64,000 nucleotides of DNA from Lederbergia citrea. Its GTDB lineage: Bacteria > Bacillota > Bacilli > Bacillales > Bacillaceae_C. Position 1 is the stretch's first letter, and every line of letters begins with the position of its first letter. Position numbers and translations under genes: made by a program. The stretch covers positions 62,001 through 126,000 of the forward strand of contig NZ_JAGYPH010000004.1 in NCBI RefSeq assembly GCF_018343525.1, given 5' to 3'. The notes under the pieces were generated by a model that was not told the DNA's origin, did not search any database, and saw only the letters and a program-made list of their open reading frames with translations. Shown here one piece after another: positions 27,694-36,398 of the stretch.

Positions 27694-28596
27694 TTACCCC
27701 TTAACAGCACCAATGGTAATACCTTTAATAAAGTACCGCTGCACAAACGGATAAAACAGAATAACGGGTCCCGTAGCGACAATCGCCGTTGCCATTTTCA
27801 TCGATTCAAGCGGGACATCTTGTGGCGGCACATTGGATGAAGCAGCTGAATTCCTTATATAATCAGCACTCGTAATAACGTTATAAAGGAATAACTGCAG
27901 TGGCCTATATTCCATATTTGATGAAAGGAAAAGCATTGAATGATACCATTCATTCCAATACCCTAGGGCAATGAAAAGTCCAATTGTCGCAAGGGCCGGG
28001 GTTGACATTGGTAAGATTAAACGTAAAAATATCGTGAAATCACCCGCGCCATCCATCTTCGCAGATTCTGTAATCTCATGCGGAATTGATTTTGTGAATG
28101 CCTTCATCATAATGATTAGAAATGGACTCAACAATCCTGGCAGTAGTACTGCGAGGTAATTATCCTTAAGATGAAGATACTGCGTTACTAAAAGGTAAAA
28201 CGGGACAAGCCCACCTGAAAAAAGGGTTGTGAAGTAGATATAGAACGATATTTTATTACGATACAAGAAGTCCTGGCGTTGCAAGGCATAGCCCGTCATC
28301 GCTACAATAAACAAACCGATCGCAGTTCCGGCAATTGTAATAATCAACGTGACGACATATGATCCAATGACCAGTCTTGGATTTTGAAAAACAATTTCAT
28401 ATGCAAAAGTAGTAAATTCTTTAGGCCATAAAACAAATCCGCTTTCCATAATGGCCTTTTCTGTTGTGAAGGATGAAGACAAGATCATGATAAATGGCAA
28501 AAGACAACATAAAGCAAAAAAACCAATGAAACCATATCCGATAAAACGAACCATGATAGTAGAAAAATCTATATTTCTTCTTTCTGTTTTTTCCAC
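27694..28596 (-). CDS. Carbohydrate ABC permease (LplC/YtcP-like)
   Basis: The 300-residue permease has six TMs. The EAA motif ESAKMDGAGDFTIFLRLILP (~185-205) contacts the ATPase. The end, YPFVQRYFIKGITIGAVKG, is the family's invariant C-terminus. The start is GTG 28596 behind GGAGGG. It pairs with the permease 15 bp upstream. Confidence 0.88.
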   Translation of the reverse strand: MEKTERRNIDFSTIMVRFIGYGFIGFFALCCLLPFIMILSSSFTTEKAIMESGFVLWPKEFTTFAYEIVFQNPRLVIGSYVVTLIITIAGTAIGLFIVAMTGYALQRQDFLYRNKISFYIYFTTLFSGGLVPFYLLVTQYLHLKDNYLAVLLPGLLSPFLIIMMKAFTKSIPHEITESAKMDGAGDFTIFLRLILPMSTPALATIGLFIALGYWNEWYHSMLFLSSNMEYRPLQLFLYNVITSADYIRNSAASSNVPPQDVPLESMKMATAIVATGPVILFYPFVQRYFIKGITIGAVKG

Positions 28597-28611
28597 AAAA
28601 TCGTCCCTCCT

Positions 28612-29580
28612 TTAAAACAATGAATTTTCTGGCGAAACTTTTCTGACAATCCAGTTTGCTGTAATGACAATAAAGAATCCAAGAATAGATTGATATAAAC
28701 TCACGGCACTTCCCAATGAAAAGTTAAAATTCGTCATCAATGTTCGGAACACGTAAGTTTCAATAATATCTGTCGTTGGATAGAGCATCGTATTATTAGC
28801 GCCAACCAAGTTATAAAACAAACCAAAGTTCCCTTTTAAAACGCCGCCTAAAGAGAATAATAGTAAAATGATAAAGGTTGGCTTAAGCCAGGGAATAATG
28901 ATGTATCGAATACGTTGGAAAGCATTGGCCCCGTCAATTTCAGCTGCCTCTAGAATGCCCCTATCAAGACCCATGATGGCCGCAAAATAGATGATCGATC
29001 CATATCCTGTCGACTGCCAAAGGAAAGTGATGACAATAATATATGGCCAAATCGCCGGATTCGAATAGGTCTGGACTGGATCCAAGCCAACAGCTTTCAA
29101 AAATGAATTAAGCATCCCATAATCGTAGCTAAGAATGTTGTAGGCTAAAAGTCCAACGAGGACCGCGGAAATAAAATGCGGTAGAAACATAATGGTTTGC
29201 GATACTTTTTTAAACCATTTGCTTGCCAGTTCGTTAAGCATAATAGCTACACCTATTTGAAGGATATTACCAAAAACGATGAAAGCCAGGTTATAAGCAA
29301 TGGTATTAAAGGTCAACTTCCATAGATCTCCTGTCATCACTAGAAAGCGAAAATTTTCAAACCCTATGAAAGCGCTTTTAAAAATTCCCAGAGAATAATC
29401 AAAGTTTACAAATGCGAGATATAGCCCCGGCATCGGCAGATACGCAAAGATCGCAAAGAAAATAATAGCAGGTGAACACATAATAAGAAGGGTTCGATTC
29501 TTCCATATTCTTTTAAATACAGAATCTTTTGCTTGTTTTTGAATAATAGGTGCATCCGATTGGACAGTTACGGTTTTCAT
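28612..29580 (-). CDS. Carbohydrate ABC permease (LplB/YteP-like)
   Basis: The 322-residue permease has six TMs. The N-terminus holds YLPMPGLYLAFVNFDYSLGI and IGFENFRFL. The EAA motif reads EAAEIDGANAFQRIRYIIIP. The C-terminus is NWIVRKVSPENSLF, close to LplB/YteP. ATG follows TAGGAGGATTTAA. It is the first gene of the sugar operon; the upstream 425-bp region has a LacI-type palindrome at 29868. A catabolite-response-like sequence lies within the gene (29367-29380). Confidence 0.88.
   Translation of the reverse strand: MKTVTVQSDAPIIQKQAKDSVFKRIWKNRTLLIMCSPAIIFFAIFAYLPMPGLYLAFVNFDYSLGIFKSAFIGFENFRFLVMTGDLWKLTFNTIAYNLAFIVFGNILQIGVAIMLNELASKWFKKVSQTIMFLPHFISAVLVGLLAYNILSYDYGMLNSFLKAVGLDPVQTYSNPAIWPYIIVITFLWQSTGYGSIIYFAAIMGLDRGILEAAEIDGANAFQRIRYIIIPWLKPTFIILLLFSLGGVLKGNFGLFYNLVGANNTMLYPTTDIIETYVFRTLMTNFNFSLGSAVSLYQSILGFFIVITANWIVRKVSPENSLF
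29367..29380. promoter_or_regulatory. cre-like site within the lplB-like gene
   Basis: TGAAAGCGCTTTTA matches the CcpA consensus TGWAANCGNTNWCA at all but one defined position. Its place early in the first gene of a sugar operon fits roadblock-type catabolite repression. Confidence 0.5.
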
Positions 29581-30006
29581 TTAAATCCTCCTAAACAACT
29601 TGATTCTTACTCAAAAGCGGAAACGCCTTTAAGAACACTTTATATAAATTAGAAATGGGTATTAGGAATATTTTTCCAATGTTATTAATAGAAAGTTGAC
29701 AGGAATATGTATGGCAAACAGTTAACATGTGAATAAACGGAAAAATCTTCGGGTTGTTATTTTACTCCGAATATCCACTTATTGATTGAATATACATAAA
29801 TCAATATAGTTGTTTGGGAAAAATATATCTCTTCATTAAATTCGAATCCTAATTTCCAATTCAAATATGAAACCGGTTTCATTCCCTTGAAAAATAAAGA
29901 GATACAAATTATCTGTGATACTATAACCAATATTCCATTTTGGAAAATGAAACCCATTTTAATATTATTGAACTCCAACCTCTGTAAAGAGGTCAAAAAC
30001 AAATTT
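29581..30006. other. Intergenic region upstream of the sugar operon
   Basis: About 425 bases between the regulator gene and lplB, both on the minus strand. It holds the palindromic operator at 29868 and presumably the operon promoter, which I could not place. An 81-codon open frame crosses it but lacks an RBS and is disregarded. Confidence 0.5.
29868..29881. promoter_or_regulatory. LacI-family operator upstream of the sugar operon
   Basis: TGAAACCGGTTTCA is a perfect 14-bp palindrome with the central CG of LacI/GalR operators. An identical copy lies upstream of the regulator gene (31078). Confidence 0.8.
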
Positions 30007-31040
30007 TCACCCCGAAAATAATTTGCAGGAATCTCTTAATACGAGTGATGTTGGAACAACTGTTTCTTTCGCTGCTTCTTTCTCATTAATTAAATCTACT
30101 AATACATTGATAGCTGTTTGACCCAACTTATCATAGTTTTGACTTACGGTCGTAATTCCTGGAGGGAAATGCTTTGCCAAATATATATCATCAAACCCAA
30201 CAACTGAAACATCATCTGGAACCTTTAATCCAAATTTGGTAAGAACTTTTATTACCCCGATCGCTACTAGATCGTTAGCACAGATAACCGCTGTAGGCCT
30301 TTCTTTTAAAAAGAGCAATTGTGACGCAACTTCTTCGCCAGATTCAATATTAAATCCGGTACCTAAAACCCAATCTTCACTAACACCTAGCCCTTTGCTT
30401 TTCATCGCTTGAACAAAAGAGGCTTTTTTAACGTCAGTTGAACTTATTCCTTCCTTTCCACCAAGAAAACCAATCTTTTTATGGTTTAGATTGATTAATA
30501 GTTCGACAAGCTTATCAATTCCAGTCTCTTCATCTGTCCTAACTACATGGGCATCTACACCGGCCATTTGACCATTAACAAAAACAATTGGAACTCTCTC
30601 CATCACTTTCTTTATTTCTTGAGCATATTCCTGGTCCGTTTCAGTATCATTAATTCTACCGCCCAAATAAATAATCCCATCCACCTGTTTTTCCACTAAA
30701 CTATGTAAGTATTTAGATTCATTCTCTGAGTTGTTCATTGTATTGCCAAGAAACACTGTATACCCTAAATCTAATGCACAGGCCTCACTTCTTTGAACCA
30801 GTGTTGAAAAAAAGGGTGGTTTATGTCCGGTAAGATAAAACCAATCGTTTTCGATTGCTTATGCAATAAGCTTCTTGCTAAACTATTAGGTCTAAAATGA
30901 TACTTTTCAATCAAATCAGCTATTTTCCGCATTGTCTGTGGACGCACTTTTGCATTTCCCGTTAAGACTCGGGAAACGGTTGCTGGCGATACATTAGCTT
31001 CTTTAGCAATGTCATATATTGTTATATTTCCCTTTTTCAT
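30007..31040 (-). pseudogene. LacI-family regulator, frameshifted
   Basis: The N-terminal part (from ATG 31040, RBS GGGGGAAAG) encodes the HTH ITIYDIAKEANVSPATVSRVL and hinge RPNSLARSLL, then reads into a stop after GFILPDINHPFFQ. The C-terminal part resumes in another frame with VFLGNTMNNSENESKYLHSL, and carries GFDDIYLAKHFPPGITTV and the dimer end. In the break, a run of seven T residues (plus-strand A run 30807-30813) needs one more T to restore PFFSTLVQRSEACALDLGY. So either the regulator is inactivated or the run is a sequencing error or slippage site. If inactive, the sugar operon would be derepressed. Confidence 0.85.
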
Positions 31041-31077
31041 AACTTTCCCCCATTTCATTACATTCAAGAAACATTTT

Positions 31078-31091
31078 TGAAACCGGTTTCA
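31078..31091. promoter_or_regulatory. LacI-family operator upstream of its regulator
   Basis: TGAAACCGGTTTCA, identical to the site at 29868, lies about 40 bp before the regulator start, which fits autoregulation. Confidence 0.78.
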
Positions 31092-31230
31092 TTTAATTGT
31101 ATTGCCATATTAAACCTAAGTCAATAAAATAATTTTCAAATTTTCCGTAAATAAAAAAACGCTGAACTCTGATAAAAATTTAAATGAGTTTAAAGGAATT
31201 GGTAAAACAAGTCTTTTTATCGCCATTAAA

Positions 31231-31258
31231 AAAGAGCCTATTCAAGGCTCTTTTAAAT
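31231..31258 (-). terminator. Terminator of the L,D-transpeptidase gene
   Basis: AAAGAGCC (31231-31238) pairs with GGCTCTTT (31246-31253); the minus strand continues with T6 and AA. Confidence 0.75.
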
Positions 31259-31348
31259 TTAAAATGTATTTAAATTTTTGTTCAAGAAGTTTCTTCTTTG
31301 TCCAATGTCTAGTCTTGGAATCTTTAAGAATTCCCTTATCTTTTTCGT

Positions 31349-32242
31349 TTAGTAATTATTCAAGTTACCAATAGGCGTTTGAATAATCACAGGCTTTTTA
31401 GCTGGATCCAACCACTTTAAGATTTTAATAACATTAGCCTCAGATGTAGCTGTACATCCTAACGTATAGCTATCACCGATATGGAAGAAAATAGCACTTC
31501 CTTTGTATGGTGTTCTCTTGGTGTTATAGTTAATGACAAATCCATACTTATACAGTGGATGAGTCATATTTTCAGCACTTTTCCATTTGCCCTTTGTCTT
31601 CTTTTTAGATTGCCAGGTGTTATAAAGAGGGGATTTAGGATCATCTACCCAAACATCATCACTCGTAATTTTTCGGTAAGGCAATTTCGTTCCTGGATTT
31701 GTTTTTTGACCAAAAGCTGTTCCAATTGTATATTTTCCGACTGGAGAACTCGCTCCACCTTCACGCATATTGTTTGTGAAGCCGTATTTTCCAATATGGC
31801 CCTTTATTATCAGAACAGGAATCCATTCTCCCTTTGAATTTTTTTCAAACGTTTGAATGTCAGCAGATCTTGAGTTGAATCCATTAGATGTGACCAGAAT
31901 CAATTGTTTGTTCTTGTCTACCGTTTTTAAGCCTGTTGCAAGATTATTATCTTTAGGAACAGTTGGTTTTTTGGAAGACAAGTATTTAGTAGATACCCAG
32001 CCTATTTTTTTATTTACGGTCACTCTACTCCAACTGCCTTTTTTCTGTTGCACCGTTACAGCTGTATTTTTTTTGACAGTTGCAATGATCTTGGATTTTA
32101 TTGTGGCCTTTGCTCTTACATTTAGTGAAGTCGCCGTGACATACATCGTCTTACTTGCAGCTTCCGCCTTTTGGTCGTTAACCATAGAGAAACTTACAAA
32201 TATCAATAACGTTGTTAAAAATATATTTATTAACTTTTTCAT
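31349..32242 (-). CDS. SH3b and L,D-transpeptidase (YkuD-like) secreted protein
   Basis: The 297-residue protein has a Sec signal peptide ending near KAEAA (~29). An SH3b cell-wall-binding domain follows (~33-92: TSLNVRAKATIKSKII, GSWSRVTVNKKIGWVSTKYL). The C-terminal domain is a YkuD-type L,D-transpeptidase, with EGGASSPVGKYTIG, the catalytic His region GSAIFFHIGDSY and the nucleophile Cys in TLGCTATSEANV. It probably cross-links or anchors on peptidoglycan. ATG follows GGGGGAGATG. It is monocistronic. Confidence 0.82.
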   Translation of the reverse strand: MKKLINIFLTTLLIFVSFSMVNDQKAEAASKTMYVTATSLNVRAKATIKSKIIATVKKNTAVTVQQKKGSWSRVTVNKKIGWVSTKYLSSKKPTVPKDNNLATGLKTVDKNKQLILVTSNGFNSRSADIQTFEKNSKGEWIPVLIIKGHIGKYGFTNNMREGGASSPVGKYTIGTAFGQKTNPGTKLPYRKITSDDVWVDDPKSPLYNTWQSKKKTKGKWKSAENMTHPLYKYGFVINYNTKRTPYKGSAIFFHIGDSYTLGCTATSEANVIKILKWLDPAKKPVIIQTPIGNLNNY

Positions 32243-32392
32243 GATTTCATCTCCCCCTCAACTTGTAACCGCTCATTAATTACAAGCTTAAGTATAACTC
32301 CTAAGTTTAAGTGAATTTGCTTAAAATCTGTGATATATCGAGTATTGATGTAAATAATAAAATTGTAAATTTATAATTGGAGGAGGGCTTGT

Positions 32393-32551
32393 ATGCAACA
32401 GGATCAACAAGCAAAAAAAAATTTGGGTTCTATTATAAAACCAGAATTTGCCGGAACTGATGCACAAAAAGTAAAACAAGAAATTCAAAAAGATGTAAGC
32501 GAAGGACAAGGTGCAATGACTTCCCGAGAGGCAGGAGCAATGCGAGATTAA
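32393..32551 (+). CDS. Small hydrophilic protein, gamma-SASP-like
   Basis: A 52-codon gene. ATG 32393 follows GGAGGAGGG. It encodes MQQDQQAKKN..., then KPEFAGTDAQKVKQEIQK, similar to the EFASETNAQQVRKQ unit of gamma-type SASPs, and ends MTSREAGAMRD. The composition (Gln, Lys, Ala, Glu, no Cys or Trp) also fits a spore core protein. I do not know the exact family; the similarity is to one repeat unit only. A terminator directly follows. An ORF on the opposite strand is a shadow. Confidence 0.65.
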   Translation: MQQDQQAKKNLGSIIKPEFAGTDAQKVKQEIQKDVSEGQGAMTSREAGAMRD

Positions 32552-32576
32552 AAAACCACTCTGGTGGTTTTTTATT
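32552..32576 (+). terminator. Terminator of the SASP-like gene
   Basis: AAAAACCAC pairs with GTGGTTTTTT around TCTG, directly after the stop codon, with more T residues following. Confidence 0.85.
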
Positions 32577-32610
32577 TTTCCGTTTCAAAATTAACACCTT
32601 ACACCTCTCA

Positions 32611-32817
32611 TTTCGATTTGATGGAGATGCTGCAAATTTAATGATTAAGTACGGTTTGTTAGAAAAACCACCTCAAGCGTTTGACTGTGAATATCTAGCT
32701 AAAGAAAAATTAATAAAATATAGCAAATGTGCAAAACTCCCCCGGTCGAATAAAATAAAGGTTGCTTTTGTAGTAGCCGGATTTTTAAGGAAAGCCTCCA
32801 TTAGTGGAATAAGATAA
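32611..32817 (+). pseudogene. DUF3231 (spore coat-like) gene remnant
   Basis: One open stretch encodes FDGDAANLMIKYGLLEKPPQ, then KEKLIKYSKCA and a stop at 32817. MIK-x-G-x-LE-x-PPQ resembles the C-terminus of DUF3231 / CotF-like proteins of Bacillus. There is no start codon or RBS in front, and it begins directly behind a terminator, so it is read as the 3' end of a deleted gene. Confidence 0.5.
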
Positions 32818-32860
32818 AATCCACCATAAATTTACAGAATGGGTTTTAAGCAACGGGAAT

Positions 32861-33310
32861 TTAAATATGAATTGGTAAATAAATTTCTACTTCTTCCTCA
32901 CCATTTTCCATTGGATGATAGGTCTCAACAATATGAGATTCCAAATCCCTTTTATACCCCTGATTATCTGCCCATTTTAATAATTGGTTATGTAGGTAAT
33001 CGATATTAATTATTTTCCCCCTAGTCGTGACATAGGCTTGAGCAGTTTCGATATAATCCATCCCAACTGGAACTTCTTTTAGAGTATCATTAACAATTAA
33101 TCCTACATAATAGTTACCATCCAGATGATTAGCATCCCTTTTAGGCTCGAAAAGAGCTATTTCAGTACCCGAATGATTTCCAACTTCATCTAAACGAGTT
33201 AGAAATTGCTGGGCTAGTTTTGGAACTTCGGTACCAAAATTAGCAAAAGCTCCACCTCCTTTTATGCCTACAACTCTAAAGATTTTTTTAACCTTTTTAC
33301 AATCCACCAT
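32861..33310 (-). CDS. GyrI-like / AraC effector-binding domain protein
   Basis: About 149 residues, a single GyrI-like small-molecule-binding domain without an HTH. FRVVGIKGGGAFANFGTEVPKLAQQF starts with the usual beta strand (FRVVGIKGGG), NYYVGLIVND and VPVGMDYIETAQAYVTTRG form the second half, ending EVEIYLPI. I place the start at ATG 33310, since GGGGGG lies just upstream; an upstream in-frame start (33337) lacks an RBS. Stand-alone members may bind or sequester drugs or act as hydrolases; role unknown. Confidence 0.8.
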   Translation of the reverse strand: MVDCKKVKKIFRVVGIKGGGAFANFGTEVPKLAQQFLTRLDEVGNHSGTEIALFEPKRDANHLDGNYYVGLIVNDTLKEVPVGMDYIETAQAYVTTRGKIINIDYLHNQLLKWADNQGYKRDLESHIVETYHPMENGEEEVEIYLPIHI

Positions 33311-33893
33311 TATCCCCCCAAAGACTTTTATAACCACTCATATTCCAATTCTCTTCAAACTGATTAAATTCCTTTTTATGCAATCTGTTTTCACTTAATT
33401 AATCTGACCCGTTAGATTAAGTACAATCCTTCATAATGTCTTCTAAACTTTAACAAGCTTGTTCACGTAATCTTATAGGACTTACGTTCACTTTTAAACT
33501 ATTTAAAGGAAGTAAACTTTTTGAATGCGCGAACAAACAAGCTAATGTAAAAAAGCGCAAAGTTCTTAAAGAGCTTGAGGCAGTTCAATCTGTTTCCGAG
33601 AAAAAAAAGAAAAGAAATCAGAAAGAAGACAGGAGCAGCAAGGGTTTGGACAGAAAAAGACCCCGAAATCGGAAATGTTTATTTTCACAAAATCGGGGTC
33701 AGAATGAGAGATGTTTATTTTAGGCAACGGGTCTATATATTACGCAAACTGACTCAACATGCACAGAGTCCATGTGGCAACACATGGGGTGCTAGTGTGT
33801 TATTCCTTCCGCAATGTTTATTTGTTTTGAATAAAAAAGTATCTTTTTCGTCTTTTTTATTAAATTTGCGCTTCGTAACTGGTTTCGGGACTA
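33311..33893. other. Intergenic region with inverted repeat
   Basis: About 580 bases without a supportable gene. GACCCCGA (33659-33666) is inverted at 33693-33700, and the 11-mer ATGTTTATTTT occurs at 33675 and 33711, with a 10-base partial copy at 33814. An open frame from 33575 runs into the antisense of the M48 gene; it has no RBS and no recognisable product. The stretch may be a decayed repeat element. Confidence 0.4.
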
Positions 33894-34601
33894 CTAAACA
33901 GTCATTTTCCAACTTGATAAAGTCAGCCAGTTTTCCTTTTCCTTATAATCAGGCATTAATTTTCCAACAAGGCGCCAGAAGGATCGGTCGTGATTCAGAT
34001 GAACCATATGACACATTTCATGAACTACTACATAGTCAATGACCTCAGGTGGCGCCATCGCTAGTCGCCAATTAAATGTTAACTGCAGCTTCGAATCACA
34101 GGTTCCCCAAGTCCTTTTGCTATCCGAGATACGAATAGAACGTGGTTTTGTTTTGAAGTTGCTTTGATAGTATGAAATGCTTTTTTCTACCAATGCCTTA
34201 CACTGCTGGTAATAATATCGTTTCAAAGCTTGTTTTATTTTTTCAGTGTCAGGCTGCTTTACATATATATGGAGCTTCCCACCTTCAAACACTACATGTT
34301 CTTGCGTTATATTTATATCTTGGAAGATCTCAATGGGATAATTGTTTCCTAAATAAAGAAAACTCTCACCATACTCATAGACCTTTTTCTGCGGTCCCAA
34401 CAGCCTATCCTTCATTTCTTTTAATTTTTGCTGTATAAGATCCCATTTTTCTTCTACTAACTGATGCACTCTTTCATCAGGTGTCCCTTTCGGAGCCTGA
34501 ACTTCAACACTTCCAAAACTATCTATTGTTATCCCTATAGACGTACGATTTTTGTACTTGATATCAAAACGTAATGTCTCACCTAAGTGATTATGTATCA
34601 T
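33894..34601 (-). CDS. YgjP-like M48 family metallopeptidase (DUF45)
   Basis: The 235-residue protein has a beta-rich N-terminus (~1-95) and a zincin domain. The zinc motif is VVHEMCHMVHLNHDRSFW, with HExxH and a later His/Asp, preceded by the family-typical RTWGTCDSKLQLTFNWRL. YgjP-type proteins often lie near restriction systems, but also occur alone; substrate unknown. RBS GGGAGATAAC. It follows the YehS-like gene by 20 bp, so the two form an operon. Confidence 0.85.
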   Translation of the reverse strand: MIHNHLGETLRFDIKYKNRTSIGITIDSFGSVEVQAPKGTPDERVHQLVEEKWDLIQQKLKEMKDRLLGPQKKVYEYGESFLYLGNNYPIEIFQDINITQEHVVFEGGKLHIYVKQPDTEKIKQALKRYYYQQCKALVEKSISYYQSNFKTKPRSIRISDSKRTWGTCDSKLQLTFNWRLAMAPPEVIDYVVVHEMCHMVHLNHDRSFWRLVGKLMPDYKEKENWLTLSSWKMTV

Positions 34602-34621
34602 GTTATCTCCCGTATTAAGGT

Positions 34622-35119
34622 TTATCCCCTGTATTTGATCGCTAATCCTTTTAAGAAATTCCTGGCATATTTATCTCCGCACTCTTTATAATTCTTATGC
34701 CCTTCTTTTCTTAATAAAGCGCCCAGCTCCCCTTTTGTAACCGTGATTCCTGCATTTTCGAATATATCCAGCATATCCTCAGTTGTTAATGCTAATGCAA
34801 TTTTCACTTTCTTTAACAGGAGATTATTAACATTTCCAATTTTCTTTATAGATGGTTCTGGCGTATCAGGCTGCCCTAGTTCCGGCTCTTGTTTTCCTCT
34901 TTTATAAATAATAAAACCATTTAAAAATGAATTAAACATACTGTTATCACATTTTATTTGCTCGTCACTTTCCGCATCATACGCGTCTGATTTTGTGAGA
35001 ATCTTTATTACTTCTGGTACTGTTACATCCACTCCCCCAAGTTTAAAGATCTCTGCCATTTCCTTATTTTTAATTTCCAGCGCATATCTTAATCGTATTA
35101 ATATATCGTTATTATCCAC
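34622..35119 (-). CDS. yehS: DUF1456 (YehS) family protein
   Basis: The 165-residue protein has two DUF1456 repeats: DILIRLRYALEIKNKEMAEI (~4-70, ending FLNGFIIYKRG) and LLKKVKIALALTTEDMLDI (~100-165, ending FLKGLAIKYRG). Each pairs a helix set with a KSDAYDAESDE-like or KEGHKNYKEC segment. Function is unknown. It is upstream partner of the M48 peptidase. ATG follows TGGAGGTCTATTGTG. Confidence 0.88.
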   Translation of the reverse strand: MDNNDILIRLRYALEIKNKEMAEIFKLGGVDVTVPEVIKILTKSDAYDAESDEQIKCDNSMFNSFLNGFIIYKRGKQEPELGQPDTPEPSIKKIGNVNNLLLKKVKIALALTTEDMLDIFENAGITVTKGELGALLRKEGHKNYKECGDKYARNFLKGLAIKYRG

Positions 35120-35391
35120 AATAGACCTCCATAAAACAAAATACTGTCAATCCTCTGTCCCAACAAAGATACTGACCAATTGATTAATCTAATACTACCT
35201 CATCGCAAATCAGATATCAAAAAAGTAAATAGGCAACTCCCAGTATAGATACTTCCTCTTCCAAATCTACATTCATTTTTTCCGCTAACTAGTTGGACAT
35301 CGGATGGAAACGAATTATTTGGGCTCATAGGCAAGTTACCAAAACCAGCTTCGGGTAATAAGTTATCTGTATAAGCCAAAGGAGTGAGAAA

Positions 35392-35868
35392 ATGGGTAGA
35401 CGAATAAAACATACTTCACGTGACGTGGAGGAGTTAGCGAGGCTCATGCTGGCGGAAGCGACCGGCGAAGGAGTTCAAGGGATGAACATGGTGGGAACAG
35501 TTGTGGCCAATCGAGTCGAAGCTGACTGTGCTCCTGACTTCAAAGGGTTGCGTAATATCAGACATGCGATCTATCAAACCATACCCGGAACTAATATTCC
35601 TCATTTCGAGCCTGTCTTAAATGGAGCACTATATACACAACGTCCCACAGAAGCTGACCTCCAGAGGGCTAGGAATTTGTTACATGGACATAGAGAACCT
35701 CGTTCAAGAATGAGTTTGTGGTTTTTTAATCCCAGTCCCGGGAAAAGATACCGAGCTCCTTGTACCGAAACGATGCCAAGATCCCCAATGACGAAGTTTG
35801 ACTTTGTGCACAAGAACCATTGCTTCTATGTTGGAGTACCGGGCTATTGCCCTGAGTTTTATAGATAA
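35392..35868 (+). CDS. cwlJ: Spore cortex-lytic cell wall hydrolase CwlJ
   Basis: The 158-residue protein has one Hydrolase_2 (SleB C-terminal type) domain and no signal peptide, as expected for a coat-located CwlJ made in the mother cell. The catalytic Glu lies in ARLMLAEATGEGVQGMNMVG; FKGLRNIRHAIYQ, RPRSRMSLWFFNP-like SRMSLWFFNPSPGKRY and HKNHCFYVG are family blocks. It is somewhat longer than the B. subtilis protein at both ends. It degrades cortex peptidoglycan during germination, triggered by Ca-DPA. RBS AAAGGAG. gerQ follows by 23 bp. Confidence 0.93.
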   Translation: MGRRIKHTSRDVEELARLMLAEATGEGVQGMNMVGTVVANRVEADCAPDFKGLRNIRHAIYQTIPGTNIPHFEPVLNGALYTQRPTEADLQRARNLLHGHREPRSRMSLWFFNPSPGKRYRAPCTETMPRSPMTKFDFVHKNHCFYVGVPGYCPEFYR

Positions 35869-35891
35869 ATTAAAAAGGAGTTGATCTTCTC

Positions 35892-36344
35892 ATGACTTAT
35901 GGAAACTCTAGTTATAATCTAATGAATCATTATCCAGCTTCCATGATGCGAGTTAGTCGCCCACAACAACCTGGCGGCTTCCCAGCGAATATGCCATCTG
36001 GACCTTCATATAGTGTCCCAGTGGTTCCTATCGGGACTGGGCAGAAATTTGCGGGAGGCGCGGTGGAAGAATCATTTATCGAAAATATCATACGCTTCAA
36101 CAAAGGTAAGTTAGGTACTTTCTACTTTACTTATCAAGGTAACAGCAAATGGAATGCAATGGTTTACCACGGACGGATAGAAACGGCTGGTCGTGATCAC
36201 CTTATCATCAGCGATCCTTCCTCCGGTAAACGCTATCTGTTGATGATGGCAAATCTCGACTGGGTAGAATTCGGAGAACGAATTAACTATCCTCAATCGG
36301 CAATTAGTCCGGATATCAAGGCGTCCCTAACAACAACGGAGTGA
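35892..36344 (+). CDS. gerQ: Spore coat protein GerQ
   Basis: The 150-residue protein has a Pro/Gly-rich N-terminus (~1-55) and a conserved C-terminal domain: ESFIENIIRFNKGKLGTFYF, then AGRDHLIISDPSSGKRYLLM and ANLDWVEFGERINY. GerQ is needed for CwlJ localisation or stability in the coat and is cross-linked by Tgl through Lys residues. Its place behind cwlJ as one operon, as in B. anthracis cwlJ1-gerQ, supports both calls. AAAAAGGAGTTG precedes ATG. Confidence 0.93.
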   Translation: MTYGNSSYNLMNHYPASMMRVSRPQQPGGFPANMPSGPSYSVPVVPIGTGQKFAGGAVEESFIENIIRFNKGKLGTFYFTYQGNSKWNAMVYHGRIETAGRDHLIISDPSSGKRYLLMMANLDWVEFGERINYPQSAISPDIKASLTTTE

Positions 36345-36359
36345 GTTCGTTGAACGCTT

Positions 36360-36398
36360 AAACCCGCTTACTTCTTTTTGGAAAATGAGCGGGTTTTT
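36360..36398 (+). terminator. Terminator of cwlJ-gerQ
   Basis: AAACCCGCT (36360-36368) pairs with AGCGGGTTT (36388-36396), followed by TTAG. Confidence 0.8.

Noticed and set aside
29757..30002. 81-codon minus-strand ORF between the regulator and lplB
   Set aside because: It contains the LacI-type operator and has no RBS or recognisable product.
33575..34042. 155-codon plus-strand ORF
   Set aside because: The second half is antisense to the well-supported M48 gene; no RBS or homology. I looked for a transposase in it but found no support.
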